DNA of 64,000 nucleotides from Symbioplanes lichenis (lineage in GTDB: Bacteria > Actinomycetota > Actinomycetes > Mycobacteriales > Micromonosporaceae): the NCBI RefSeq assembly GCF_030709675.1, contig NZ_JAUZQD010000005.1, forward strand, positions 434,001 to 498,000. Reading direction: 5' to 3'. Shown here one piece after another: positions 33,854 to 41,675 of the stretch. A model generated the notes under the pieces. The model was not told the origin of the DNA. It did no database searches and worked only from the letters and a program-made list of their open reading frames with translations. Position numbers and translations under genes: made by a program. How positions within the stretch are numbered: the first letter of the stretch is position 1; every line of letters begins with the position of its first letter.

Positions 33854-33882
33854 GTCTTTACAGATTGACTGCCGCCAGTCAA
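33854..33882 (-). promoter_or_regulatory. Promoter and operator-like repeat for GH16 gene
   Basis: On the minus strand TTGACT is followed by 16 bases and TAAAGA, a sigma70-like promoter about 45 bases before the GH16 start. The -35 lies within a perfect inverted repeat TTGACTG-CCGC-CAGTCAA (33865-33882), a possible repressor site. Confidence 0.5.
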
Positions 33883-33918
33883 GGGAGACGGCCCTCGACC
33901 CCCGGGATCACGCTTTTT

Positions 33919-34875
33919 CTAGAGTTTTTTGAACAGAGCCGGGAGTGCGGTCGGCTCCCAGCCCGGCAGCGAGGTGTGCGCCTCGAGCACTTCGTACTCG
34001 GCGCCCTCGAAGCTCACGACGTCGCCGGCCTGGTAGTCCACGAACGTCTTCCAGGCGGGGGCCGCGGTCTCCGACGGGGTCGGCGAGGCGGACGGAGATT
34101 CCGACGGAGATTCCGACGGAGAGGGAGACGGCGACTCGGAGGGCGACGCCGACGGTGACGCCGACTCCTCGTCGAGGCCGGAGACGCGGACGAAGTCGAC
34201 GAGCATCTCCGCCGGCAGGGGCGCGTCGTCGCCGGGCACGCCGAGGCTCAGGGCGAGCCGGAACGCCTGGTCGGTGGGCACCTGCGAGAACTCCTGGACG
34301 GTCTCGCCGTCCACGGCCGCTTTCAGCGAATCGGGGGTCCACGTCACCGCGTACGTGTGGAAGTCGCCCGGCTCCGCCCGCTCCAGCAGATTGATCGTGC
34401 CTGCCCGGGTGACCACCTCGAAGGCCGGCGCGAGCCCCTCGGGCACCCGGATGCGCGCCTCGATCCGCCCGGACTCGCGGCGGAAGACGTCCTTGGTCGT
34501 CAGCTCGGCGGTGACGATGCCGCGCCGGCGGCTGTCCCGGGCGGTGAGCACGAGGTTGCCGTCGCCGTCGAGGCGCGCGCCGCGCGTGCTGATGTCGAAG
34601 CCGTCGCGCTCGGACAGCGCCCACAGCCCGGGGTCGACCGTGCTGCCCTCCCCGCCCTGGAAGTCGTCGGCGAACGTGTCGGCGAGGTCCCCGGCGGCGG
34701 GGAGGCGGCCGCGCTCGGAGGCGTCGGCGCTGTCGTTGCGGGTGGGCAGCCACACGGCCGTGGCCAGGCCGGCCGCGGCGACCACGAGGGTCACGGCCAG
34801 CCGGGGCCGCAGCGGGCGGGCGGCCTGCTGCGGTGCGCTGTGGCGCGCGGACTGCGGCGCACTGTGTCGCGGCAC
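33919..34875 (-). CDS. GH16-like protein lacking catalytic residues, with CBM5/12
   Basis: A 318-residue exported protein. The N-terminus is Gln/Ala-rich with a signal anchor (about 26-42). The GH16-like fold (about 66-238) keeps FADDFQG, GRIEARIRVPEG, FHTYAVTW and MLVDFVRVSG, but the catalytic E-I-D-x-x-E motif reads TINLLE: Glu to Thr160 and Asp to Asn162. The following loop is about 25 residues shorter than in the neighbour. A Ser/Pro/Glu linker (about 243-275) leads to a CBM5/12-like chitin-binding module (WKTFVDYQAGDVVSFEG, HTSLPGWEP). It probably binds rather than cleaves polysaccharide. The start is 34875 and the stop TAG 33919. Confidence 0.82.
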   Translation of the reverse strand: MPRHSAPQSARHSAPQQAARPLRPRLAVTLVVAAAGLATAVWLPTRNDSADASERGRLPAAGDLADTFADDFQGGEGSTVDPGLWALSERDGFDISTRGARLDGDGNLVLTARDSRRRGIVTAELTTKDVFRRESGRIEARIRVPEGLAPAFEVVTRAGTINLLERAEPGDFHTYAVTWTPDSLKAAVDGETVQEFSQVPTDQAFRLALSLGVPGDDAPLPAEMLVDFVRVSGLDEESASPSASPSESPSPSPSESPSESPSASPTPSETAAPAWKTFVDYQAGDVVSFEGAEYEVLEAHTSLPGWEPTALPALFKKL

Positions 34876-35014
34876 GGGTCAACCTCCGGGGGCGGTGAGG
34901 TCAGAGCGTCGGCGGGGCCGCGCGACGGGACGGGATCGTCATGTCCGTCAGCAAGAGACCTAAGAAGATTCCGGCCCGTACGTCAAGTCCGGTACCCCGA
35001 ATTTAAAAAGAGAT

Positions 35015-35383
35015 TCAGGTTCTGGTGGAGATCCTGACCGCGGTTCCCTCGGGACCGGTGGTGATGTCGCAGGTGTCGGTCAGCTCCCGGACGAGGTAGA
35101 GCCCCCAGCCTCCGGGCTGGTCCGGGGCCGGTCGGTCCGGGGTGACATCAGCCAGTCCGGCGCCGCGGTCGCTCACCTCGCACACCACGGCGTGGTCCTC
35201 CTGCCAGACCGTGACGTGACCGGTGCCACCCCCGTGGCGTACCGCGTTGGTGAGCAGCTCGTTGACCGCCACCACGAAGTCGTCCAGCCGGTCCCCGCCC
35301 AGCCCGGACCGGCCGGCGCAGGCCGCGACGGCGTGCCGCACGGCGGTGACACCGCCTGCGTCGAAGACCTCGGAGATCAGCAA
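35015..35383 (-). CDS. HATPase anti-sigma-type regulator
   Basis: A 122-residue stand-alone GHKL ATPase of the RsbW/SpoIIAB kind. The N box is NELLTNAVRHGG, and the G1/G2 boxes are EVSDRGAGL and GGWGLYLVREL. TTG 35383 is the only start in the frame because a stop lies 13 codons upstream. No anti-anti-sigma factor or sigma gene is adjacent; the histidine kinase gene starts 65 bases away on the other strand. Confidence 0.85.
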   Translation of the reverse strand: MLISEVFDAGGVTAVRHAVAACAGRSGLGGDRLDDFVVAVNELLTNAVRHGGGTGHVTVWQEDHAVVCEVSDRGAGLADVTPDRPAPDQPGGWGLYLVRELTDTCDITTGPEGTAVRISTRT

Positions 35384-35448
35384 TTCGGTACCGATGCCTC
35401 GACGGTAAGCGACGTCTGATCATTTCGCCGGGTGAGTAGGGTCAGCCC

Positions 35449-36588
35449 ATGGCGGAATCGGCATCGACCTCGCAGACCCTGCAGACGTCGCTGTGGCGCG
35501 CGATCGCCGTCTACCGCATCGCCGCGCTCGTCTACGTGACCGCGCTCGTCGTCAACAACATCGGCGTGTACGCGCACCCGGCGCTCGCCTGGCCCGTCCT
35601 CGCCCTGACGGCGGGCTGGACCGTGTTCACGACCTACGCGTACGCCGACCCGGCCCGCCGCCGCCCGCCGCTCTTCCTGGCCGATCTGCTGATCACCATG
35701 GGCGTGATGGCGTCCAGCGGCTACATCGTCGGCGCCGAGGCGCTCAGGGCGGGCAAGCCCACGCTCGCAGTCGCCTGGCACGTGGCGCCGGTCATCGCGT
35801 GGGCCGTCGCCGGTGGCCGCCGGTGGGGCATCACGGCCGCCCTGGCGATGGGCGCGACCGATCTCGTCGTGCGGAACCACTGGGACCAGGCGGCGTACAC
35901 GGGCACGGTCCTCATGCTGCTCGCCGCGCTCGCCGTCGGCTATCTCGTCGGCGTCGCCCAGGCGTCCCAGCAGCGGCTCGAGCGCGCGATCCAGCTCGAG
36001 GCGGCCACCCGGGAGCGGGAGCGGCTGGCCCGCGACATCCACGACTCCGTGCTGCAGGTGCTCGCGCTGGTCAAGCGGCGCGGCGCGGGGCTCGGCGGGG
36101 AGGCGGGCGAGCTGGCCCGGCTGGCCGGCGAGCAGGAAGCGGCGCTGCGCACGCTCGTCACGGGACGCTCGGCGGAGGCCGTGGACGAGCACGCCGAGGT
36201 CGATCTGATGACGCTGCTGGAGCCGTACGCGTCGGCCACCGTGTCCGTCGCGGCGCCCGCCGGTGCCGTACGCCTGCCGTCCGCCGCCGCCTCCGAGATC
36301 GCCGCGGCCGTGGCAGCGGCGCTCGACAACGTGACCCGGCACTGCGACCCGGGCACCAAGGTGTGGGTGCTGGTCGAGGACGAGCCGGCCGCCGTGACCG
36401 TCAGCGTCCGCGACGACGGGTGCGGCATCGCCCCGGAGCGGCTGGCCGAGGCGGAGTCGCAGGGGCGGCTCGGCGTGGCGCAGTCCATCCGGGGCCGGAT
36501 CGGTGACCTCGGTGGCACGGTGACCATCACGTCGGCACCCGGTCAGGGCACCGAGGTGGAGATGACCGTCAGTAGGGTGAGGGCGTGA
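35449..36588 (+). CDS. Sensor histidine kinase, DUF5931 (MacS-like)
   Basis: A 379-residue membrane kinase. About five transmembrane helices (residues 18-175) form the DUF5931 sensor. A coiled segment is followed by the HisKA_3-type dimerisation helix RERLARDIHDSVLQVLALVKRRG with phospho-acceptor His198. A HATPase_c domain (N box DNVTRHC, G box SVRDDGCGIAPERL) ends the protein. DUF5931 kinases resemble Streptomyces MacS. It overlaps the response regulator gene by 4 bases (GTGA), forming a two-component operon. Confidence 0.9.
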   Translation: MAESASTSQTLQTSLWRAIAVYRIAALVYVTALVVNNIGVYAHPALAWPVLALTAGWTVFTTYAYADPARRRPPLFLADLLITMGVMASSGYIVGAEALRAGKPTLAVAWHVAPVIAWAVAGGRRWGITAALAMGATDLVVRNHWDQAAYTGTVLMLLAALAVGYLVGVAQASQQRLERAIQLEAATRERERLARDIHDSVLQVLALVKRRGAGLGGEAGELARLAGEQEAALRTLVTGRSAEAVDEHAEVDLMTLLEPYASATVSVAAPAGAVRLPSAAASEIAAAVAAALDNVTRHCDPGTKVWVLVEDEPAAVTVSVRDDGCGIAPERLAEAESQGRLGVAQSIRGRIGDLGGTVTITSAPGQGTEVEMTVSRVRA

Positions 36589-37229
36589 GCGTGCGGGTCA
36601 TGGTGGTCGACGACCACCCCATGTGGCGGGACGGCGTGGCGCGGGACCTGGCCGCGGCCGGTTACGAGGTGGTCGCGACCGTCGGCGAGGGGCAGCAGGC
36701 GGTGCGGATCGCCCCGGCGGCCCGTCCCCAGGTGGTGGTGCTCGACCTTCAGCTGCCGGACATCTCCGGCGTGGAAGTGATCAGCGGGCTGCTGGCGGCA
36801 TTGCCGGGCGTCCGCGTGCTGATGCTCTCGGCCAGCGGCGAGCAGCAGGACGTGCTCGACGCGGTCAAGGCGGGCGCCACGGGCTATCTGCTCAAATCGT
36901 CGGGCCAGGCGGAGTTCCTCGACGCCGTGGCGCGGACAGCCGCGGGCGACCCGGTCTTCACGCCCGGGCTGGCCGGGCTGGTGCTGGGCGAGTTCCGCCG
37001 GCTCGCCACGGAGCCGGCCGGGGAGGACCCGGGCACGCCGAAGCTCACCGAGCGCGAGACCGAGGTGCTGCGCCTGGTGGCCAAGGGCCTGTCGTACCGC
37101 CAGATCGCGGAACGCCTGGTCCTCAGCCACCGCACGGTGCAGAACCACGTGCAGAACACGCTCGGCAAGCTGCAGCTGCACAACCGGGTCGAGCTGACCC
37201 GCTACGCCATCGAGCAGGGCCTGGACTAG
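36585..37229 (+). CDS. NarL/LuxR response regulator (MacR-like)
   Basis: A 214-residue response regulator partnered with the upstream kinase. The receiver domain has Asp9/Asp10 (VVDDHPMW), the phospho-acceptor Asp54 in VVLDLQLPD, and Lys in GYLLKSS. The C-terminal LuxR HTH (about 150-210) reads LTERETEVLRLVAKGLSYRQIAE. GTG 36585 overlaps the kinase stop. The 3' end overlaps the convergent DUF5709 gene by 4 bases. Confidence 0.94.
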   Translation: MSVRVMVVDDHPMWRDGVARDLAAAGYEVVATVGEGQQAVRIAPAARPQVVVLDLQLPDISGVEVISGLLAALPGVRVLMLSASGEQQDVLDAVKAGATGYLLKSSGQAEFLDAVARTAAGDPVFTPGLAGLVLGEFRRLATEPAGEDPGTPKLTERETEVLRLVAKGLSYRQIAERLVLSHRTVQNHVQNTLGKLQLHNRVELTRYAIEQGLD

Positions 37230-37783
37230 CGGTAGCGGGGCGCGTTGGTCTCGTGCATCGCGGCCTCCTCGGCCGAGGCGCCGCCGCCGGCCGCCCCCGC
37301 GTCGTAGGCCACGCTGTCGGGCTCGTCGTCGTAGCCGTAGCCCTCGTCGGTCTCGACCAGGCGGCCGACCGTGCCCGGGCTGTCGCTGTCGAGCTGGCCG
37401 TCGTCGTAGAGCGACACCGGCGAGTTCGGGTCCGACGTCGGGCTCTCGCCCCACACGTCGGCGTCGAGCTGCCGCTGCTCGGAGTCGTCCACGGTCTCGT
37501 CGAAGGGGTCCCGCTTGGCCGGGATCGCCTCCTCGGCGCCGAAGTCGGGCTCCTCCTGGTGCAGGCGGTACTCCAGGGACTCGCCCGCGCGCTGCTCCTC
37601 CGCGGTGTCGCCGTAGCGGTTCGCGCCGCCCGGTCCCACGCCCGCGAGCGCCGCCGGGTCGGGTCCGTCGGCCTGGCGCCCGCTGTCGACCTCGTCATAG
37701 GCGTTCGAGTCGTCGTCGGCCGTGCCGGGCAGGCCGGACGCCTCCGGGTCGGACACCTCGGTCGGGTAGTCGTCGTCTCGCAT
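37226..37783 (-). CDS. DUF5709 acidic protein
   Basis: A 185-residue, very acidic, probably disordered protein. GESLEYRLHQEEPDFG (about residues 66-81) and the C-terminal GRLVETDEGYGYDDEPD...AEEAAMH match the DUF5709 family of actinobacteria. No membrane helix or catalytic motif. Function unknown. It is convergent with the response regulator. Confidence 0.8.
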   Translation of the reverse strand: MRDDDYPTEVSDPEASGLPGTADDDSNAYDEVDSGRQADGPDPAALAGVGPGGANRYGDTAEEQRAGESLEYRLHQEEPDFGAEEAIPAKRDPFDETVDDSEQRQLDADVWGESPTSDPNSPVSLYDDGQLDSDSPGTVGRLVETDEGYGYDDEPDSVAYDAGAAGGGASAEEAAMHETNAPRYR

Positions 37784-37910
37784 GGTCGCAGACTACCCAC
37801 GGGCGGGGCCCGTCATGCCATCACCGCGCGGGCTCGTCGCCGCGGCCGGGAGCCGGACTCGCGGGTTGGCTCGTCGTCGCCGGGAGCCGGGGCCGGGCCG
37901 GCGGGCGGGC

Positions 37911-38669
37911 TCAGGCGGGCCCGAACCCCGCGGCCTGCTGCGCCTGCTCGTGCGCCCGGGACAGCGCGGCCCACACGACCTTTCCGCCGGGCAGGGCCAG
38001 GGCGCCCCAGCGCTCGGCCACCGAGTCGATCAGGAGCAGACCCCGGCCCCCGTACGACGTGACGGGCACCGGGCTCCCGGTGAATCGCGGAACCGTGGCG
38101 GACCGGTCGCGCACGGCCACGAGCAGCCGCTCGCCGCGCCGGGAGGCAAAGACGGTCATCGCCGTCCGGGAGTGCGCGACCACGTTGTTGACCAGCTCGG
38201 TGACCACGATGCACGCGGGACCGGCCAGCGCCACGAGGTCCCAGCGGGCGCACGCCTCGGCGATGAGCTCGCGGGACCGGCGGGCCGCCCCGACCACCGG
38301 CTCCAGCGCCAGGCTCAGGAAGTCGGCCCGGTGCGGCCGGCCCAGCCCCGCCAGCGCGGCCTCGACGTCGGGCTCGGCGGGCAGCCCGGTGGCGTGCCAG
38401 CCGTCCTGCTCCGCGCCGGTGCAGAGGACGAGCCGCGCGCCCGGCCAGTCGGCGGCCTCCCGGGCCACGTCGGCCAGGACGCCCGCGGCCTCGCGCCGCC
38501 CGAGCGTCAGGTCGCGCACGTCGACCACCACGGCCTCGGGCTGGTCGCCGAGCACGCCGAGCAGCGCCGCCCGGAGCTGCGGGGCGGAGCCGGCGTCGAG
38601 GATGCCGTCCAGCCGGACGACCGGATAGACCCGGTCGTCGTCGACGCGATGTCGGACCTCGCTCGGCAT
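37911..38669 (-). CDS. STAS-like / HATPase fusion regulator
   Basis: A 252-residue fusion. Residues about 8-110 look like a STAS anti-anti-sigma domain (VYPVVRLDGILDAGSAPQLRAAL, AVVVDVRDLTL), but where a phosphorylatable Ser is expected the sequence is GRREAAG, so it should not be switched by phosphorylation. Residues about 120-240 are an RsbW-like ATPase (N box TELVNNVVAHSR, G box SYGGRGLLLIDSVAERWG). Such fusions may act as self-contained partner-switch modules. Neighbours give no target. Confidence 0.8.
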   Translation of the reverse strand: MPSEVRHRVDDDRVYPVVRLDGILDAGSAPQLRAALLGVLGDQPEAVVVDVRDLTLGRREAAGVLADVAREAADWPGARLVLCTGAEQDGWHATGLPAEPDVEAALAGLGRPHRADFLSLALEPVVGAARRSRELIAEACARWDLVALAGPACIVVTELVNNVVAHSRTAMTVFASRRGERLLVAVRDRSATVPRFTGSPVPVTSYGGRGLLLIDSVAERWGALALPGGKVVWAALSRAHEQAQQAAGFGPA

Positions 38670-38821
38670 GATGACTCCATAGTGCTCAACGCGGGAGATT
38701 CTCGCATCAACGGCGCGGGGGCGGTTTCCGGGAAGGGCACAAGTCGTGCGATAAACGGAAATTGACTATCGAGAGGTACCCCGTCGGCGCGGGGTCATGC
38801 GGGCCGGCCCTGAGTGGGCGA

Positions 38822-38903
38822 CGGGGTGCGAGACCGGGCGCGGCGTGCGGCCGGCGCTCAGCGGGCGGCGGGGTGCAGGACCGGCTCGGCGTGCGGCCGG
38901 GTG
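38822..38903. repeat. 47-bp imperfect duplication at DMT gene 3' end
   Basis: CGGGGTGCGAGACCGGGCG (from 38822) recurs as CGGGGTGCAGGACCGGCTC (from 38869). The second unit codes the C-terminus of the DMT protein and the first lies beyond its stop. Confidence 0.5.
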
Positions 38904-39736
38904 TGATGGTGGTGCTGCGGCTCGGCGTACCGGGTCAGGGCCACCACCGCGGCCAGCGTGACCACGAAGCCGACGCCCGCCAGCCACTCCCGGCCGGGGT
39001 GGATGCGGTCGCCGAGCAGCATCAGGCCGACGATCGCGGCCGGGACGGCCCCGGCGGCGTCCATCGCGGCCACCGCCGCCGTGGTCGAGCCCCGCTGCAT
39101 GGCCAGGCCGAGCAGGAGCTGGCCGACGATCGAGTGGGCCACGAGCAGCCACAGCAGGGGGCTGCCGCAAAGGCCGGCGAAGGAGTGCTCGGTGGCCAGG
39201 GGCCGGGCCGCGATCGCCGCCGCCGAGAAGGCCACGCCGGCCAGGGAGCCGAGCACGACCGAGCCGAGGGCGCCGTGGAGGCGTACCGAGAAGAAGCCCA
39301 GCACCGCCAGCAGCGCGAGCGCGACGGCCAGGCCGGCCAGCCCCGCGGGGCCGAGCTGGCGGGCGGGGGCGGGCTGGGCCGAGACGACGAGCGCCGTGAT
39401 GCCCGCCAGCAGGAGCCCCAGCAGGGCCACCTCGGCGGCCGGCAGGCTCCACTTGAGGAGCAGGACGCCCAGCAGCGCGGTCACGCCCAGGCCCGCCGCC
39501 ACGCTCGCCTGCACCAGGAAGAGCGGCAGGTCGCGGCGGGCGAGGAAGGCGAGCACGAAGCCCAGTACCTGGCAGCCCAGGCCGAGCAGATAGGTGCGGT
39601 GACCGGCCAGGCGCACCAGCAGCTGGGGGTCGAACGTGTGATGCACGGTGGTCCGCGTCGCGGCGACCGACTGCAGCAGGTTGGCCACGCCGTACGCCGC
39701 GATCATCGCGGCGAGGAAGATCCAGCCGGCCGACAT
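38858..39736 (-). CDS. DMT/EamA-type multidrug/metabolite transporter
   Basis: A 292-residue integral membrane protein with nine or ten hydrophobic helices arranged as two DMT repeats (WIFLAAMIAAYGVANLLQ, then AVPAAIVGLMLLGDRIHPG near residue 245, the typical second-repeat signature). The tail is His-rich (QHHHHTRPHAEP), which might bind metal. ATG 39736 is chosen over GTG 39739. A 47-bp segment covering its 3' end is duplicated just downstream. Substrate unknown. Confidence 0.82.
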   Translation of the reverse strand: MSAGWIFLAAMIAAYGVANLLQSVAATRTTVHHTFDPQLLVRLAGHRTYLLGLGCQVLGFVLAFLARRDLPLFLVQASVAAGLGVTALLGVLLLKWSLPAAEVALLGLLLAGITALVVSAQPAPARQLGPAGLAGLAVALALLAVLGFFSVRLHGALGSVVLGSLAGVAFSAAAIAARPLATEHSFAGLCGSPLLWLLVAHSIVGQLLLGLAMQRGSTTAAVAAMDAAGAVPAAIVGLMLLGDRIHPGREWLAGVGFVVTLAAVVALTRYAEPQHHHHTRPHAEPVLHPAAR

Positions 39737-39759
39737 CACGGGGCAAGTTTATGGCGTTG

Positions 39760-40563
39760 TCAGCGCCGCCCGCGGGCGAGCCGCTCCAAAACGTCCTCGT
39801 GCAGGTGGCCGTTGGTGGCGATCGCGCTGCCGTCGCCCGGGGCCGGGCGCCCGGTCAGGTCGGTGATGCGCCCGCCCGCCTCGGTGACGATCGGGATCAG
39901 CGCGGCGACGTCCCAGAGCGAGAGGTCGGGATAGACCATCGCGTCCACGGCGCCCTCGGCGAGCAGCATGTAGCCGTAGAAGTCGCCGTAGCCGCGGCTG
40001 CGCCACGAGTCGCGCATGAGGCCGAGCATCGGCTCGAGATAGCCGGCCTTCTCCCAGTCGGGCAGGCTCGCATAGGCCAGGCTCGCGTCGGCCAGCCGGC
40101 GCACCGACGACACGCCGACCCGGGTGGCGGTGCGCTGGTGCTTGCCCGCGAAGGCGCCGTGGCCGGTCGCGCCCCACCAGCGCCGGCCCAGCGCGGGCGC
40201 CGACACCAGCCCGGCCACCGGGCGGTCGCCCTCCAGCAGGGCGATCAGCGTGCCCCAGATCGGGACGCCGCGGATGAAGTTCTTGGTGCCGTCGATCGGG
40301 TCGATCACCCAGCTCCGGTTGCCCTGCCCGGCGGGCGCGGTCGTGCTGCCGAACTCCTCGCCGATCACGCCGTCGCGGGGCCGGGCCCGCGCCAGGGTGG
40401 CCCGCAGTGCCTGCTCGACCGCGGTGTCGGCGTCCGAGACCGGCGTCAGGTCGGGCTTCGACTCGATCTTGAGATCGAGCGCGCGGAAGCGGTCCATCGC
40501 GATCGCGTCCGCGGTGTCGGCCAGCAGGTGGGCCAGGGCCAGGTCATCGGTGTACGGCACCAT
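39760..40563 (-). CDS. hisN: Histidinol-phosphatase, inositol-monophosphatase type
   Basis: A 267-residue IMPase-fold Mg-dependent phosphatase, the actinobacterial HisN type that makes histidinol. Metal-site motifs are GEEFGS (about residues 68-73), DPIDGTKNFIRG (about 87-98) and LWDVAAL (near residue 205). ATG 40563 overlaps the last base of the rsgA stop (TGATG), so it is translated with rsgA. Other IMPase functions cannot be excluded, but the GTKNFIRG loop and the aroA-rsgA-hisN order favour HisN. Confidence 0.88.
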   Translation of the reverse strand: MVPYTDDLALAHLLADTADAIAMDRFRALDLKIESKPDLTPVSDADTAVEQALRATLARARPRDGVIGEEFGSTTAPAGQGNRSWVIDPIDGTKNFIRGVPIWGTLIALLEGDRPVAGLVSAPALGRRWWGATGHGAFAGKHQRTATRVGVSSVRRLADASLAYASLPDWEKAGYLEPMLGLMRDSWRSRGYGDFYGYMLLAEGAVDAMVYPDLSLWDVAALIPIVTEAGGRITDLTGRPAPGDGSAIATNGHLHEDVLERLARGRR

Positions 40564-41675
40564 CACTCCATCTGGTCGCGCGGGTCGAGATCGCCCGCCC
40601 GGCTGCTCAGCAGGCGGCGGTAGGACGCCAGCCGCCTCGGATCGGCCTTGCCCGCCGCCACCCAGGCGTCCAGCGCGCAGTCGACGTCGGCCGCCGTGTG
40701 GCCGCAGTTGGGCGGGCAGTCGACCGTACCCTCGACCAGGTCGGGGAAGCCGTGCAACAGGCTGTCGGCGCTCACGTGGGCCAGCCCGAAGCTGCGGATC
40801 CCCGGGGTGTCGACGATCCAGCCCGGGTCGCCCTTCTTGCGCACGCGGGGCAGCCGCAACGCCACCGCGCTGGTGGACGTGTGCCGGCCCTTGCCCACGG
40901 CGCTCACCACGCCGGTCGCCCGCAGCGCGTCCGGCACCAGCCGGTTGACCAGCGTGGACTTGCCGACGCCGGAGTGGCCGACCAGCACCGAGATGCGGTC
41001 GGCCAGATGCTCGCGCAGCTCGGCGAGGTCGCTGCCGGGCTCGACCAGCACGTAGGGGAGGTCGAGCTCGGCGTAGTAGCCGAGGATCTGCTCGGGGCCG
41101 GCGAGGTCGGCCTTGGTGAGGCAGAGGAGGGGCTCGACGCCGGCGTCGTACGCGGCGACCAGGCACCGGTCGATGAAGCCGGTCCGCGGCTGCGGGTCGG
41201 CCAGCGCGCTCACGATGACCAGCCGGTCGGCGTTGGCCACGACCACCCGCTCGAGGCGGCCCTCCGGCGTGGTGTCGTCGTCGTCCGCCGTGCGCCGCAG
41301 CACCGACGTGCGCTCGCTGATCCGGACGATGCGGGCCAGCGCCCCGGGCGAGCCGGACACGTCGCCGACCAGGGACACCCGGTCGCCGACCACGACCGAC
41401 TTGCGGCCCAGCTCGCGGGCGCGCATGGCGGTGATCAGCTCGTCCTGGCTCTCGGCGTCCTCGCGGACGCAGCCGTAGCGGCCCCGGTCCACGGTGATGA
41501 CCAGCGCCTCGACGGCGTCCTCGTGCTTGGGCCGGGTCCTGGTGCGCGGGCGCGACGACCGGCCCGGCCGGACCCGGACGTCGTCCTCGTCGTACTCCCG
41601 CTTGCGTGCCGGCAGGATCAGCTCCCTGTCGTCGTCGCCGGCCCCGGGTCCGGGGCGGTCACCAGGCCGGCCCAC
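40563..41675 (-). CDS. rsgA: Ribosome small-subunit GTPase RsgA
   Basis: A circularly permuted GTPase that helps 30S maturation. The N-terminal OB fold (VITVDRGRYGCV, SVVVGDRVSL), the G4 LCLTKADL, G1 GHSGVGKSTL, G3 DTPGI and the C-terminal zinc finger CPPNCGHTAADVDCALDAW are all present. The 5' end is uncertain. The conserved part starts at PARKREYDEDD, but the only standard in-frame start is GTG 41675, inside aroA (58-base overlap); a CTG overlapping the aroA stop is the other option. It is operonic with aroA upstream and hisN downstream. Confidence 0.92.
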   Translation of the reverse strand: MGRPGDRPGPGAGDDDRELILPARKREYDEDDVRVRPGRSSRPRTRTRPKHEDAVEALVITVDRGRYGCVREDAESQDELITAMRARELGRKSVVVGDRVSLVGDVSGSPGALARIVRISERTSVLRRTADDDDTTPEGRLERVVVANADRLVIVSALADPQPRTGFIDRCLVAAYDAGVEPLLCLTKADLAGPEQILGYYAELDLPYVLVEPGSDLAELREHLADRISVLVGHSGVGKSTLVNRLVPDALRATGVVSAVGKGRHTSTSAVALRLPRVRKKGDPGWIVDTPGIRSFGLAHVSADSLLHGFPDLVEGTVDCPPNCGHTAADVDCALDAWVAAGKADPRRLASYRRLLSSRAGDLDPRDQME

